Shown here piece by piece: positions 1 to 6,982 of a stretch of 7,403 nucleotides of DNA. A program made the translations under genes and the position numbers. Positions within the stretch are counted from its first letter, which is position 1, and every line of letters begins with the position of its first letter. The DNA comes from an uncultured Planctomycetaceae bacterium. Lineage in GTDB: Bacteria > Planctomycetota > Planctomycetia > Pirellulales > UBA1268. The stretch lies in NCBI GenBank assembly GCA_903885855.1, contig CAISKG010000215.1:1-7403 (forward strand), in the 5' to 3' direction. Below the pieces are notes generated by a model, which had not been told where the DNA came from, did no database searches, and saw nothing but the letters and a program-made list of their open reading frames with translations.

Positions 1-102
1 CCCCGGCCCCCGCGCGGCCGCACGACCGGCTCAAGTTGCCGAGCCGATCCATCCGATGCCACCGGCAAGGAGCGCCCGCGCCCTGCGCGCGGCGACCGTC
101 CC
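1..102. other. Short upstream stretch of the mla operon, no gene identified
   Basis: No gene end or clear promoter can be seen. All three + frames are open from the window edge, so an upstream gene overlapping this stretch cannot be excluded. A 6-bp inverted repeat, CGGCTC (27-32) and GAGCCG (41-46) with an 8-nt loop, lies here, but no T-run follows it, so it is not a standard terminator. An AAGGAG at 67-72 is about 30 nt from the mlaE ATG, too far to serve as its ribosome binding site. Confidence 0.4.
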
Positions 103-987
103 ATGGCATCCGCACCGTCCGACATCGTGCCCGCCGCGCCCCCGGCCCCGCCGGGGGGGATCGCCGACTGGCTGGCCGGGGCGATCGCCGACCTGGGGAG
201 CCTCGTGCTCGACCACGTCGCCGCCATCGGCGACGTGACGCTCTTCAGCCTGCGCACCGTCGGCTGGATCTTCGCCCGCCGGCAGCGCCGCGACGTGCTC
301 CTCCCGGCCTTCTACCAGATCGGCGTGCTGTCGCTGCCGGTGGTGGCGCTGACGGGCCTGTTCATCGGCATGGTGCTCGCCGTGCAGAGCTTCGCGCAGT
401 TCAAGGCGCTGGGGCTCGAGACGCGCCTCGGCTCGGTGATCAACCTGTCGCTGGTGCGCGAGCTGGGCCCGGTGCTCGCCGCCACCATGCTCGCCGGCCG
501 CGTGGGCAGCGCCATGGCGGCGGAGCTGGGCACGATGCGCGTCACCGAGCAGATCGACGCGCTGGAGAGCATGGGGGCCAATCCCATCTACTACCTCGTG
601 GTGCCCCGCTTCCTCGGCTGCCTGATCCTGATCCCCGTGCTCACCGTGATGGCCGACTTCATGGGGGTGCTCGGCGGCTACCTCTACTCCCACCTCCTCC
701 TCGGCATCGACTACCACCACTACTGGAACAACTCGCGCGAGTACGTGGACGCCTTCGATTTCCTGATGGGGATCTTCAAGAGCCTGTTCTTCGGCGCCGC
801 CATCGCGCTGGTGAGCTGCCACCACGGCTTCCACAGCGAGCCCGGGGCCGAGGGGGTGGGCCGGGCGGCGACCAACGCCTTCGTCCACTCCTTCGTGCTG
901 ATCCTCGTCCTCGACCTGTTCCTGGGGATGTGGCTCAACAACGTCCACGACTTCTTCCGCCCCGAGGGGCCGCGGCGGCTGCTGTGA
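103..987 (+). CDS. mlaE: MlaE-family ABC transporter permease (phospholipid/MCE transport)
   Basis: This is the inner-membrane permease of an MCE-type lipid transporter, working with the ATPase and MCE protein encoded just downstream. The 294-residue protein has a Pro/Ala-rich N-terminal tail (1-20), an amphipathic helix-like stretch (about 20-60) and hydrophobic segments near 73-95, 120-135, 167-192, 222-240 and 258-278. The family hallmark is clear: RELGPVLAATMLAGRVGSA (119-137), then AELGTMRVTEQIDALESMG (140-158) and YLVVPR (164-169). A second conserved stretch, GAEGVGRAAT (248-257), precedes the last membrane segment. E. coli MlaE is about 260 residues; the excess is mostly the N-terminal tail. 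ATG 103 is the only ATG/GTG/TTG in this frame back to the window edge, and no Shine-Dalgarno sequence precedes it. The frame is open to position 1, so a start outside the window cannot be formally excluded. The family call is secure; the exact lipid and direction of transport are not. Confidence 0.93.
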   Translation: MASAPSDIVPAAPPAPPGGIADWLAGAIADLGSLVLDHVAAIGDVTLFSLRTVGWIFARRQRRDVLLPAFYQIGVLSLPVVALTGLFIGMVLAVQSFAQFKALGLETRLGSVINLSLVRELGPVLAATMLAGRVGSAMAAELGTMRVTEQIDALESMGANPIYYLVVPRFLGCLILIPVLTVMADFMGVLGGYLYSHLLLGIDYHHYWNNSREYVDAFDFLMGIFKSLFFGAAIALVSCHHGFHSEPGAEGVGRAATNAFVHSFVLILVLDLFLGMWLNNVHDFFRPEGPRRLL

Positions 988-1016
988 GCCGCGCCCCGCC
1001 CCGTCAGCCCCCTGCC

Positions 1017-1925
1017 ATGCCGGCGTCGCCGACCACCTCCGAGCGCTCCACCGGGCCGGTCCTCGAGGCCGCCGGGCTCTCGGTGCGCTTCGGCACGCAG
1101 CAGGTGCTGCGCGACGTGTCGCTCGGCGTGGCTCCGGGGGAGACGCTCGTGATCCTCGGCGAGAGCGGCTGCGGAAAGACCGTGCTCCTCAAGACCCTCA
1201 TCGGGCTGGTGCGCCCCAGCGCCGGCTCGGTGCGCTTCGAGGGCACGGATCTGGGCCGGCTCGGCGACCGGCAGCTGGCCCGGCTGCGCACGCGCTACGG
1301 CTTCGTCTTCCAGGGGGCGGCGCTCTTCGACAGCCTCACGATCCACGACAACATCGCCTTCCCGCTGCGCGAGCATACGCGCGTCCCCGAGGAGCAGATC
1401 CGGGAGATCGTCGAGGATCTCCTCGCCGAGGTCGGCCTGCCGCGCGGCGCGGCCGCCAAGAAGCCCGTGCAGCTCTCCGGCGGCATGCGCAAGCGCGCGG
1501 GGCTGGCCCGGGCACTGGCGCTCGAGCCGCCGGTGGTGCTCTACGACGAGCCCACCACCGGCCTCGATCCGATCATGACCGACGTGATCGCCGAGCTGAT
1601 CCTGAAGGTGGGCCGGCGCGGCGGCGTGACGAGCGTCGTCGTGACCCACGACATGCACACCGCCACGAAGGTCGCCGACCGGATCGTGATGCTCTATCCG
1701 CTCTTCCGCCTCGGCGCCGACGAGCCGCAGATCGTCTTCGAGGGCACCCCCGCCGACCTGGCGGCGAGCCGCGATCCGCGCGTCCGGCAGTTCGTCGAGG
1801 GGCGGGCCGGCAACCGCCTCGACGAGCTGCGCGACGAGCAGCAACGCGCCGAAGGGGCCGGGGCGCGCCGCGGGGGGGGCCCCGGCGGCGGGCGCGACAC
1901 CGCACAACAGGGAGGCCAGCCGTGA
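1017..1925 (+). CDS. mlaF: MlaF-family ABC transporter ATP-binding protein
   Basis: This is the cytoplasmic ATPase that would power the MlaE permease. With the ATG at 1017 it has 302 residues and every ABC motif: Walker A GESGCGKT (48-55), Q-loop Q99 in FVFQGAALFDSL, signature LSGGM (153-157), Walker B VVLYDE (173-178), D-loop GLDP (182-185) and H-switch H211 in VVTHDMH. The form LSGGMRKRAGLARAL is typical of MlaF/Ttg2A-like ATPases. After about residue 275 comes a charged, then Gly/Arg-rich, low-complexity tail absent from E. coli MlaF (about 269 residues). Its codons include an 8-G run (1872-1879). The start is uncertain: an in-frame GTG at 984 overlaps the mlaE stop as GTGA and would add 11 residues rich in Pro and Arg. 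I kept ATG 1017, 29 bp after mlaE, although neither start has a good Shine-Dalgarno. The stop overlaps the mlaD start. Confidence 0.93.
   Translation: MPASPTTSERSTGPVLEAAGLSVRFGTQQVLRDVSLGVAPGETLVILGESGCGKTVLLKTLIGLVRPSAGSVRFEGTDLGRLGDRQLARLRTRYGFVFQGAALFDSLTIHDNIAFPLREHTRVPEEQIREIVEDLLAEVGLPRGAAAKKPVQLSGGMRKRAGLARALALEPPVVLYDEPTTGLDPIMTDVIAELILKVGRRGGVTSVVVTHDMHTATKVADRIVMLYPLFRLGADEPQIVFEGTPADLAASRDPRVRQFVEGRAGNRLDELRDEQQRAEGAGARRGGGPGGGRDTAQQGGQP
1909..1915 (+). promoter_or_regulatory. Ribosome binding site of mlaD
   Basis: AGGGAGG ends 6 nt before the GTG start at 1922. It is the only good Shine-Dalgarno in front of a gene in this window. It lies inside the 3' end of mlaF and supports GTG 1922 over the downstream in-frame ATG at 1937. 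Confidence 0.8.
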
Positions 1926-2998
1926 ATGACCGCGTGATGCAGTTCCGCGTGGGGGTGATGGTGCTCGCCACGGCGATCATCGCCGGGATCCTCATCGTCC
2001 TCTTCGGCGACCTCCCCTCCCTCGTGCAGCGCACCTACGCCCTGCGGATGAACTTCGCCGACGCGCGCGGCGTCGCCCCCGGCACCCCGGTGCGGAAGAA
2101 CGGGATCCTCGTCGGCCGCGTCGCCACCGTGGCGCTCGACGAGAAGGGGGGGGTGAACGTCATCGCCGACATCGACTCCACCGTGCCGATCTACCGCGAC
2201 GAGGAGGCGCGGATCTCGGGCTCGCTCCTCGGCGACGCCGAGATCTCCCTGGTGCCGGGGGTGATCCAGCCGCAGCGCGAGAAGGTGGGGGCGCAGGACG
2301 TCGTCCGGGGGGCCACCAGCCGCAATCCCTTCGAGGTCTTCGCCTCGCTCGAACCGAAGCTGGGCGCGGCCCTCGACTCGCTGGTCCAGGCGAGCGATTC
2401 GGTCTCGCGCCTCTCGGCGAACCTCGACCGCACGCTTCTGGCCCCCGACAACAGCGACCGCTTCCAGCAGCTGGTGCGCAAGACCGAGACCGCGCTCGAC
2501 GAGTTCTCGCTGGCGATGAACAACATCAACGCCGTCGTGGGCAGCGCCGCCGCCCGCGAGGAGATCCTCGACACGATCAGCGCGCTGCCGGAAGTGATCG
2601 GCGAGCTGCGCGGTACCGTCAAGGGGATCGGCGAGACCGTCTCCGCCGCCGACCGCAACCTCCGCAACCTGGAGGGCCTGACGCGGCCGCTCGGCGAGCG
2701 CGGCGGCGACATGGTCGCCTCGATCGACCGCACCATCGGCCGCCTCGACGAGGTGCTCCAGCAGGCGGCGCTGTTCACCAAGGCCCTCGGCGAGTCGCAG
2801 GGCACGCTCGGCAAGCTGGTGCGCGACCCGAAGGTCTACGACGAGCTTTCCGAGGCGGTCAGCAACGTCAATCACCTGACGCGCGAACTGCGCCCGATCG
2901 TCGACGACGTGCGCGTGTTCACCGACAAAATCGCCCGCCACCCCGAGCAGCTCGGGGTGCGCGGCGCGCTCGACCGCCGCCCCGCGGGCATCAAGTAG
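1922..2998 (+). CDS. mlaD: MlaD-family MCE protein, membrane-anchored lipid-binding component
   Basis: This is the periplasmic substrate-binding subunit of the transporter, anchored in the inner membrane. In E. coli, MlaD forms a hexameric ring above MlaE that passes phospholipids. The 358-residue protein has a short cytoplasmic N-terminus, one transmembrane helix (about 10-28) and an MCE domain (about 36-113), shown by the stretch ARGVAPGTPVRKNGILVGRV (48-67). It ends in a long helical region (about 140-340) with heptad-like spacing and no further membrane segment. The terminal block from GTLGKLVRDP (294-303) to IARHPEQLGVRGAL (337-350) resembles the conserved C-termini of long MCE proteins. 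E. coli MlaD is only about 183 residues, so this is the extended single-MCE type whose C-terminal helices may form a tube or bind a periplasmic partner. The GTG start overlaps the mlaF stop by 4 bases, implying translational coupling. An 8-G run lies at 2146-2153 within the MCE domain. Confidence 0.92.
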   Translation: MNDRVMQFRVGVMVLATAIIAGILIVLFGDLPSLVQRTYALRMNFADARGVAPGTPVRKNGILVGRVATVALDEKGGVNVIADIDSTVPIYRDEEARISGSLLGDAEISLVPGVIQPQREKVGAQDVVRGATSRNPFEVFASLEPKLGAALDSLVQASDSVSRLSANLDRTLLAPDNSDRFQQLVRKTETALDEFSLAMNNINAVVGSAAAREEILDTISALPEVIGELRGTVKGIGETVSAADRNLRNLEGLTRPLGERGGDMVASIDRTIGRLDEVLQQAALFTKALGESQGTLGKLVRDPKVYDELSEAVSNVNHLTRELRPIVDDVRVFTDKIARHPEQLGVRGALDRRPAGIK

Positions 2999-3010
2999 GC
3001 CGCCCGGCGC

Positions 3011-6000
3011 TCACACCCGGTGCGACAGCACCACGCGCGCGTCGAGCGCCCGGACGTGCGGCGCGGCCATCTCGCCGAAGCGCGCCTTGACCTCGGCCGG
3101 GAGATGCTTGTAGCCGATGATGCGCCCCCGGCATCCGGCCGACCCGCAGGTGCAGGGGCCGGAGAGGTGGTCGACCTCGTACTCGAAGGTCTCGTAGTCG
3201 ATCGTCAGCTCCTCCCCCGGCTCCAGACGGCGCAGCGCCACCAGCGCGATCTCGCGGCTCTCGGCACGCACGCGGACCATGCAGTTGGGATCGCAGGAGT
3301 GGTTCGTGTAGACGATCGGCCCCTCGGGGACGACGTGCGTCGCCTCGCCGACCTGCATGGAATGCCGCGAGCGGGTGGGCGACAGCGGCCCCCAGGAGCG
3401 GAGCACCGTCTCGCCGGCCACGATCACGCGCAGGGCGTGGATCCCGCGCCCGAGCCGGCCGGGGCGGACCTCCACCGGATCGGCGGGCGCCGGCTGCCGG
3501 TCGTGCGGACCGACGGTGAGCGCGGCGGCGAGCTCGCCGAAGGTGGTGTCCTTGAGCCGCGTCCCGTAGCGGGCGTGGAGCCAGGGAATCGTCTGGTCGA
3601 TGGTGTCGGGCTGGAGGAGGATCAGGTCGCCGGGACGGCAGGCGTCGAGCACCAGGGCGGCGGCCTCGGGCCAGGTGCCCCCGAAGGCGACCTCTGCCGG
3701 CCGGCCCGACGGCATCGACTCGCGCACCCCCTGCGCGAGCAGGCGCGTGATCTCCCCCGGCTGGCGGCCGCGGAGGTAGGCATCCTCGTAGACCACGACG
3801 CGTCCGAAGAGGCGCCCGAGCATCCGCCCCTGCGCCACGATGTCGTCGTCGCGCCGGTCGCCGGCGGCCGAGTAGACGGCCGTGAGGCGGTCGTGGGGCA
3901 GCTTGGCGATGCATTCGCAGATCTGCTCGAGCGAGGCGGGATTGTGGCCGTAGTCGCACACGATCCCGGCGCCGTCGAGGGAGAGGAGATTGAAGCGCCC
4001 GGGGGAGCCGGTCATCCCCGCGGGGAAGGTCTCGAGCCCCAGCCGCACCAGCTCCAGCGGCACCCCCAGCCGCCAGGCCGCGGCCGCGGCGGCGAGGACG
4101 TTGTCGACCTGGAATCCGATCGCCCCGCGGTGGACGATCGGCACCCGGTCGAGCTGGGCCAGCCGCGTCTCGCGCGGGCCGTCGCAGAGCACGATCCAGC
4201 CGTCGCGCACCGTGGCGGCCAGGCCGCCCCGGGCGAGGTGCTGGGCCAGCACCGGCAGCTCGGGATCGCGTGCGAAGAAGACCACCGGCCCGCGGGCCCA
4301 CTTCTCCATGTCCACCACCAGCGGGTCGGCCGCGTTGAGCACGGCCGATCCGGTGTTCTTGCGGGTGGCGAAGACGATCGACCCCTTCACCCAGGCGAGC
4401 TTCTCGGGCGTGTCGATCTCGTTGAGGCCGAGGTGGTCTCCCGAGCCGATGTTCGTCACCACCGCCACGTCGCATTCGTCGAAGCCGCAGCCCTCGCGGA
4501 GGATGCCCCCGCGGGCGGTCTCGAGGACGGCGGTCGTCACCGACGGATTGGCCAGCACGCGCCGGGCGCTCTGCGGGCCGCTGCAATCGCCGCTGTCGAT
4601 CTTCCGCCCGCCGACCCAGATCCCCTCGGTGCAGGTCGTGCCGACGGTCGCCCCGCCGACCGCGGCGATGTGCGACAGGAGGCGCACGACCGTCGTCTTG
4701 CCGTTGGTGCCGGTGACCGCGGCCACGGGGATGCGCCCCTCGTCGCCGGGGGGGAAGAGCGTGTCGACGATCGCCGCCCCGACGTCGCGCGGCTTGCCGA
4801 CGGTCGGCTCCAGGTGCATGCGCAGGCCGGGGCCGGCGTTGACCTCGATGAACACGCCCCCCTGCGTCTCCAGCGGCCGCGTGATGTCCTCGGCCACGCA
4901 GTCGATGCCGGCGACGTCGAGCCCCACCACCCGCGCCGCCTCGACGGCCCGCGCGGCGACCTCGGGATGGACCAGATCGGTCACGTCCTCGGCGGTGCCG
5001 CCGGTGCTGAGATTGGCGCTCTTGCGCAGCAGGACCACGCGCCCCGCCTCGGGCACCGCGTCGGGATCGAGCCCCTGCTCGCGGAGCACCGCCAGCGCCA
5101 CCTCGTCGAGGGGCACCGGCGAGAGGCTGCCGGCATGGTCGGCGCAGCGCCGCGGATCCTCGTTGACCTTCGCCACCAGATCCCGCACCGTCGCGGTCCC
5201 GTCGCCGGTGACCACGGGCGGATGGCGCCGCGCCGCGGCGACCAGCGCCCCGCCCACGACGAGCAGGCGGTAGTCGTGGCCGCGGCAGGAGCGTTCCACG
5301 ACGATCGTCGATTCCTCCGCCCGGGCCACCGCGAACGCCGCCTCCACCTCCTCGCGCGTGGTGAGGTTCACACTCACCCCGCGCCCCTGGTTGCCGTAGC
5401 GCGGCTTGACGACGACCGGCGTGCCGACGTCCTCGGCGGCCGCCCAGGCGTCGGCGGCGTCGGCGACGGGCCGCCCCTCGGGCACGGGAATCCCCGCCTC
5501 GGACAGCAGCCTGCGCGTGAGCTCCTTGTCTTGCGCGATCGACTCGGCGATGGCGGTGGTGCGGTCGGTCTCCGCCGCCCAGATGCGGCGCTGCTTGGCG
5601 CCGATGCCGAGGCGCACGAGCGACCCATCCGTGAGGCGGCGCGTGGGGATGCCGCGGTCCTCGGCGGCCCGGACGATGGAGCGCGTGCTGGGGCCGAGTT
5701 GCACCTCGAGGAGGAGCCCCCGCAGACGCTTGATCTCCGCGGCCAGATCGAAGGGTTCGTCGGCGATCGCGGCCATGATCAGCCGGTGCGCCGCGTGCAT
5801 GCACTCGACGGCGAACGTCTCCTCCTCGTACGCCACCACCACCTTGTAGACGCCGGGGACGGCCGTCTCACGGGCCTTGCCGAAGCCGACGACGATCTCG
5901 CCGGCCAGCGCCTGCAGCTCGATCGTCACGTGCTCGAGGACGTGGCCCATCCACGTGCCCGTGCGCAGGCGCTGGAAGAAACCGCCGCGCTCGCCGATCG

Positions 6001-6172
6001 AGCAGCGGTGTTCGATCATCGACGGCAGCCACGCCATGATCCGATCGTTGAAGCCCGGCAGCGTGTCGGAGGGAAACTCCTCGAGCCTGCCGAGATCGAC
6101 CACGGCTTCGAGCACCGGGACGCGGGTCCACTGATTGGGGCCGCGCAGGGCACGGATCGACTTGATCTCCAT
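3011..6172 (-). CDS. cphA: Cyanophycin synthetase with fused C-terminal SET domain
   Basis: Cyanophycin synthetase makes the nitrogen store multi-L-arginyl-poly-L-aspartate, using ATP to add aspartate to the backbone and arginine to its side chains. The 1053-residue protein begins MEIKSIRALRGPN, the family's usual N-terminus. Its N domain (1 to about 160) carries HVLEH (77-81). The ATP-grasp domain (about 213-475) shows VVVKPRYGNQGRGVSVNL (253-270), KSANLSTGGTAEDVTD (384-399) and EVNAGPG (443-449). The Mur-ligase-like domain (about 480-885) has the P-loop GTNGKT (488-493), LETARGGILREG (550-561), DHLGLNEID (579-587), CDYGHNPA (739-746) and GDRRDDDI (771-778). Cyanophycin synthetases normally end near 870-900 residues; here a linker (about 886-900) leads into a complete SET domain. 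I chose ATG 6172 because the family N-terminus starts exactly there; a GTG at 6265 would add 31 unrelated residues. No Shine-Dalgarno is visible. The stop lies 12 bp from the converging mlaD stop. No cyanophycinase gene is in the window. Confidence 0.95.
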   Translation of the reverse strand: MEIKSIRALRGPNQWTRVPVLEAVVDLGRLEEFPSDTLPGFNDRIMAWLPSMIEHRCSIGERGGFFQRLRTGTWMGHVLEHVTIELQALAGEIVVGFGKARETAVPGVYKVVVAYEEETFAVECMHAAHRLIMAAIADEPFDLAAEIKRLRGLLLEVQLGPSTRSIVRAAEDRGIPTRRLTDGSLVRLGIGAKQRRIWAAETDRTTAIAESIAQDKELTRRLLSEAGIPVPEGRPVADAADAWAAAEDVGTPVVVKPRYGNQGRGVSVNLTTREEVEAAFAVARAEESTIVVERSCRGHDYRLLVVGGALVAAARRHPPVVTGDGTATVRDLVAKVNEDPRRCADHAGSLSPVPLDEVALAVLREQGLDPDAVPEAGRVVLLRKSANLSTGGTAEDVTDLVHPEVAARAVEAARVVGLDVAGIDCVAEDITRPLETQGGVFIEVNAGPGLRMHLEPTVGKPRDVGAAIVDTLFPPGDEGRIPVAAVTGTNGKTTVVRLLSHIAAVGGATVGTTCTEGIWVGGRKIDSGDCSGPQSARRVLANPSVTTAVLETARGGILREGCGFDECDVAVVTNIGSGDHLGLNEIDTPEKLAWVKGSIVFATRKNTGSAVLNAADPLVVDMEKWARGPVVFFARDPELPVLAQHLARGGLAATVRDGWIVLCDGPRETRLAQLDRVPIVHRGAIGFQVDNVLAAAAAAWRLGVPLELVRLGLETFPAGMTGSPGRFNLLSLDGAGIVCDYGHNPASLEQICECIAKLPHDRLTAVYSAAGDRRDDDIVAQGRMLGRLFGRVVVYEDAYLRGRQPGEITRLLAQGVRESMPSGRPAEVAFGGTWPEAAALVLDACRPGDLILLQPDTIDQTIPWLHARYGTRLKDTTFGELAAALTVGPHDRQPAPADPVEVRPGRLGRGIHALRVIVAGETVLRSWGPLSPTRSRHSMQVGEATHVVPEGPIVYTNHSCDPNCMVRVRAESREIALVALRRLEPGEELTIDYETFEYEVDHLSGPCTCGSAGCRGRIIGYKHLPAEVKARFGEMAAPHVRALDARVVLSHRV
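3014..3490 (-). other. SET methyltransferase domain fused to CphA (residues about 895-1053)
   Basis: SET domains transfer a methyl group from S-adenosylmethionine to lysine side chains of proteins. All landmarks are present in order: the SET-N turn GRLGRGIHA (905-913), the pseudoknot motif NHSCDPN (957-963), GEELTIDY (986-993) with the conserved tyrosine Y993, and a post-SET motif CTCGSAGCRG (1007-1016). C960, C1007, C1009 and C1014 match the CxC-x4-C plus NHSC zinc site of post-SET enzymes. The closing CRGRIIGYKHLP (1014-1025) is typical of small stand-alone SET proteins of about 150 residues, so a whole domain seems to have been appended. The intervening SET-I region is short. The frame is uninterrupted from the Mur domain, with no stop or obvious start at the junction (3473-3517). 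Confidence 0.93.
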
Positions 6173-6226
6173 GGAATGATTCGCGGATTCAGGCCGGGGC
6201 GCAGACGCGTGCGTCGGCCAGGTGGG

Positions 6227-6285
6227 GGTGACGTCCCTCCCCGCCACCGGACGCTCCGGCAGCACGGGGGAGGGGCGACGTCACC
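6227..6285. repeat. Long inverted repeat upstream of cphA-SET, candidate operator or leader hairpin
   Basis: The left arm GGTGACGTCCCTCCCC (6227-6242) pairs completely with the right arm at 6267-6285. The outer 9 bp are GGTGACGTC/GACGTCACC and the inner 7 bp CCTCCCC/GGGGAGG, with a 3-nt bulge GGC (6274-6276) on the right. The 24-nt loop contains a second perfect hairpin, CCGGA-CGC-TCCGG (6247-6259). It lies 55 to 113 bp before the cphA-SET ATG. There is no T-run on either side, so an intrinsic terminator is unlikely. It could be a DNA-level dyad operator or a 5' UTR structure. Confidence 0.6.
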
Positions 6286-6300
6286 GATCGACGGCTGCCG

Positions 6301-6319
6301 GCCCGGCGCGTCGCCGGGC
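6301..6319. repeat. Perfect 8-bp hairpin upstream of cphA-SET
   Basis: GCCCGGCG (6301-6308) and CGCCGGGC (6312-6319) are exact reverse complements around a 3-nt loop CGT. It starts 16 bp beyond the larger inverted repeat, so the two may form one regulatory or leader unit. In DNA this GC-rich one such hairpin could occur by chance. Confidence 0.4.
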
Positions 6320-6760
6320 GGGAGCGGTTGGTAGCGGTGGACATGGCGCGATCAGGGGAACGCCGTCACGGCGGCGTCCGCGGCCCCGACGCCCCGAAGG
6401 AACCGCGGCAGGAAGGGCGCGCCTGGAGCGGCCCCGGACCGAAGATCCGCGCGGCGGCGCGGGCCGGGCCGGGAAGGAGCTGCCCGGGCAGGAGGCACCG
6501 GGGCGGGGCGAGGCGGGGGCACATCCCCCGCGGAGAGACACCGCGATCGACGCGGGAGTCGCCGGAGACACCGCCACCGGCGGGTCTCGGGGCAGAAGGG
6601 TCGTCCGCCTGGGGACTGCCGTCTGCCGGGGAAACGCAGGCGCCTGATTCCGGGGAACGATCGGGACTCTTCCACCCCAGCGGGCGCGAAACCGTCGACG
6701 AACCGGCCTTGATGGCCATGGGTCGAAGTATTCTCCAGCCGAAGGGCCGTCCAGCACCGC

Positions 6761-6781
6761 CGTGCGTCTCACGGACGCACG
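6761..6781. repeat. Perfect 8-bp hairpin in the intergenic region
   Basis: CGTGCGTC (6761-6768) and GACGCACG (6774-6781) pair around a 5-nt loop TCACG. No T-run follows on either strand. The octamer CGTGCGTC also occurs at 6208-6215, close to the cphA-SET start, where it is part of GACGC-GT-GCGTC (6204-6215). The role is unknown. Confidence 0.35.
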
Positions 6782-6961
6782 CTTGAGCGCGATGCCCGTT
6801 CCCTCCGGCACCTCAATCCTGTCCGCCGGCATCCCGCGGGGCGCTGTCGCGCTCGCTGGAACCGGCCGCCGGACCACCGCTCGACCTGTCCACGTTTGAA
6901 AAACGGCGACGGGGCGAAAAAGTTCTCCGGTACGTCCCCGGCTTTCTGCCCCCGCGGCCGT

Positions 6962-6982
6962 CGGGCCGGGATCAGCGGCCCG
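6962..6982. repeat. 7-bp hairpin in the intergenic region
   Basis: CGGGCCG (6962-6968) and CGGCCCG (6976-6982) pair around a 7-nt loop GGATCAG. An AACCGGTT palindrome follows at 6998-7005. No terminator T-run is present and no function can be assigned. Confidence 0.3.

Noticed and set aside
31..948. A minus-strand 305-codon frame opposite mlaE
   Set aside because: The His/Glu/Val/Gly-rich translation is a shadow of the well-supported permease gene.
1694..2941. A minus-strand 415-codon frame opposite mlaF and mlaD
   Set aside because: It crosses two clearly coding genes and has a repetitive Arg/Asp/Ala/Val-rich translation typical of antisense shadows.
6173..6265. A longer cphA-SET start at the GTG at 6265
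   Set aside because: The extra 31 residues lie before the family's own N-terminus and the start falls inside the large hairpin. ATG 6172 matches the usual beginning of cyanophycin synthetases.
6227..6319. The hairpins upstream of cphA-SET as intrinsic terminators
   Set aside because: No run of T follows the stems on either strand.
3020..6334. A 1104-codon + strand open frame antisense to cphA-SET
   Set aside because: Its translation is rich in His, Arg, Gly, Asp and Ala with no domain, while the opposite strand has a full set of family motifs. It is a mirror frame created by GC-rich codon use.
6328..6786. A 152-codon + strand open frame in the intergenic region
   Set aside because: Low-complexity Arg/Gly/Pro-rich product, no ribosome binding site and no family resemblance.
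6896..6924. A sigma-70-type promoter with TTGAAA as the -35
   Set aside because: The hexamer at 17-bp spacing is AAAGTT, a poor match to a -10, and no transcript evidence is available.
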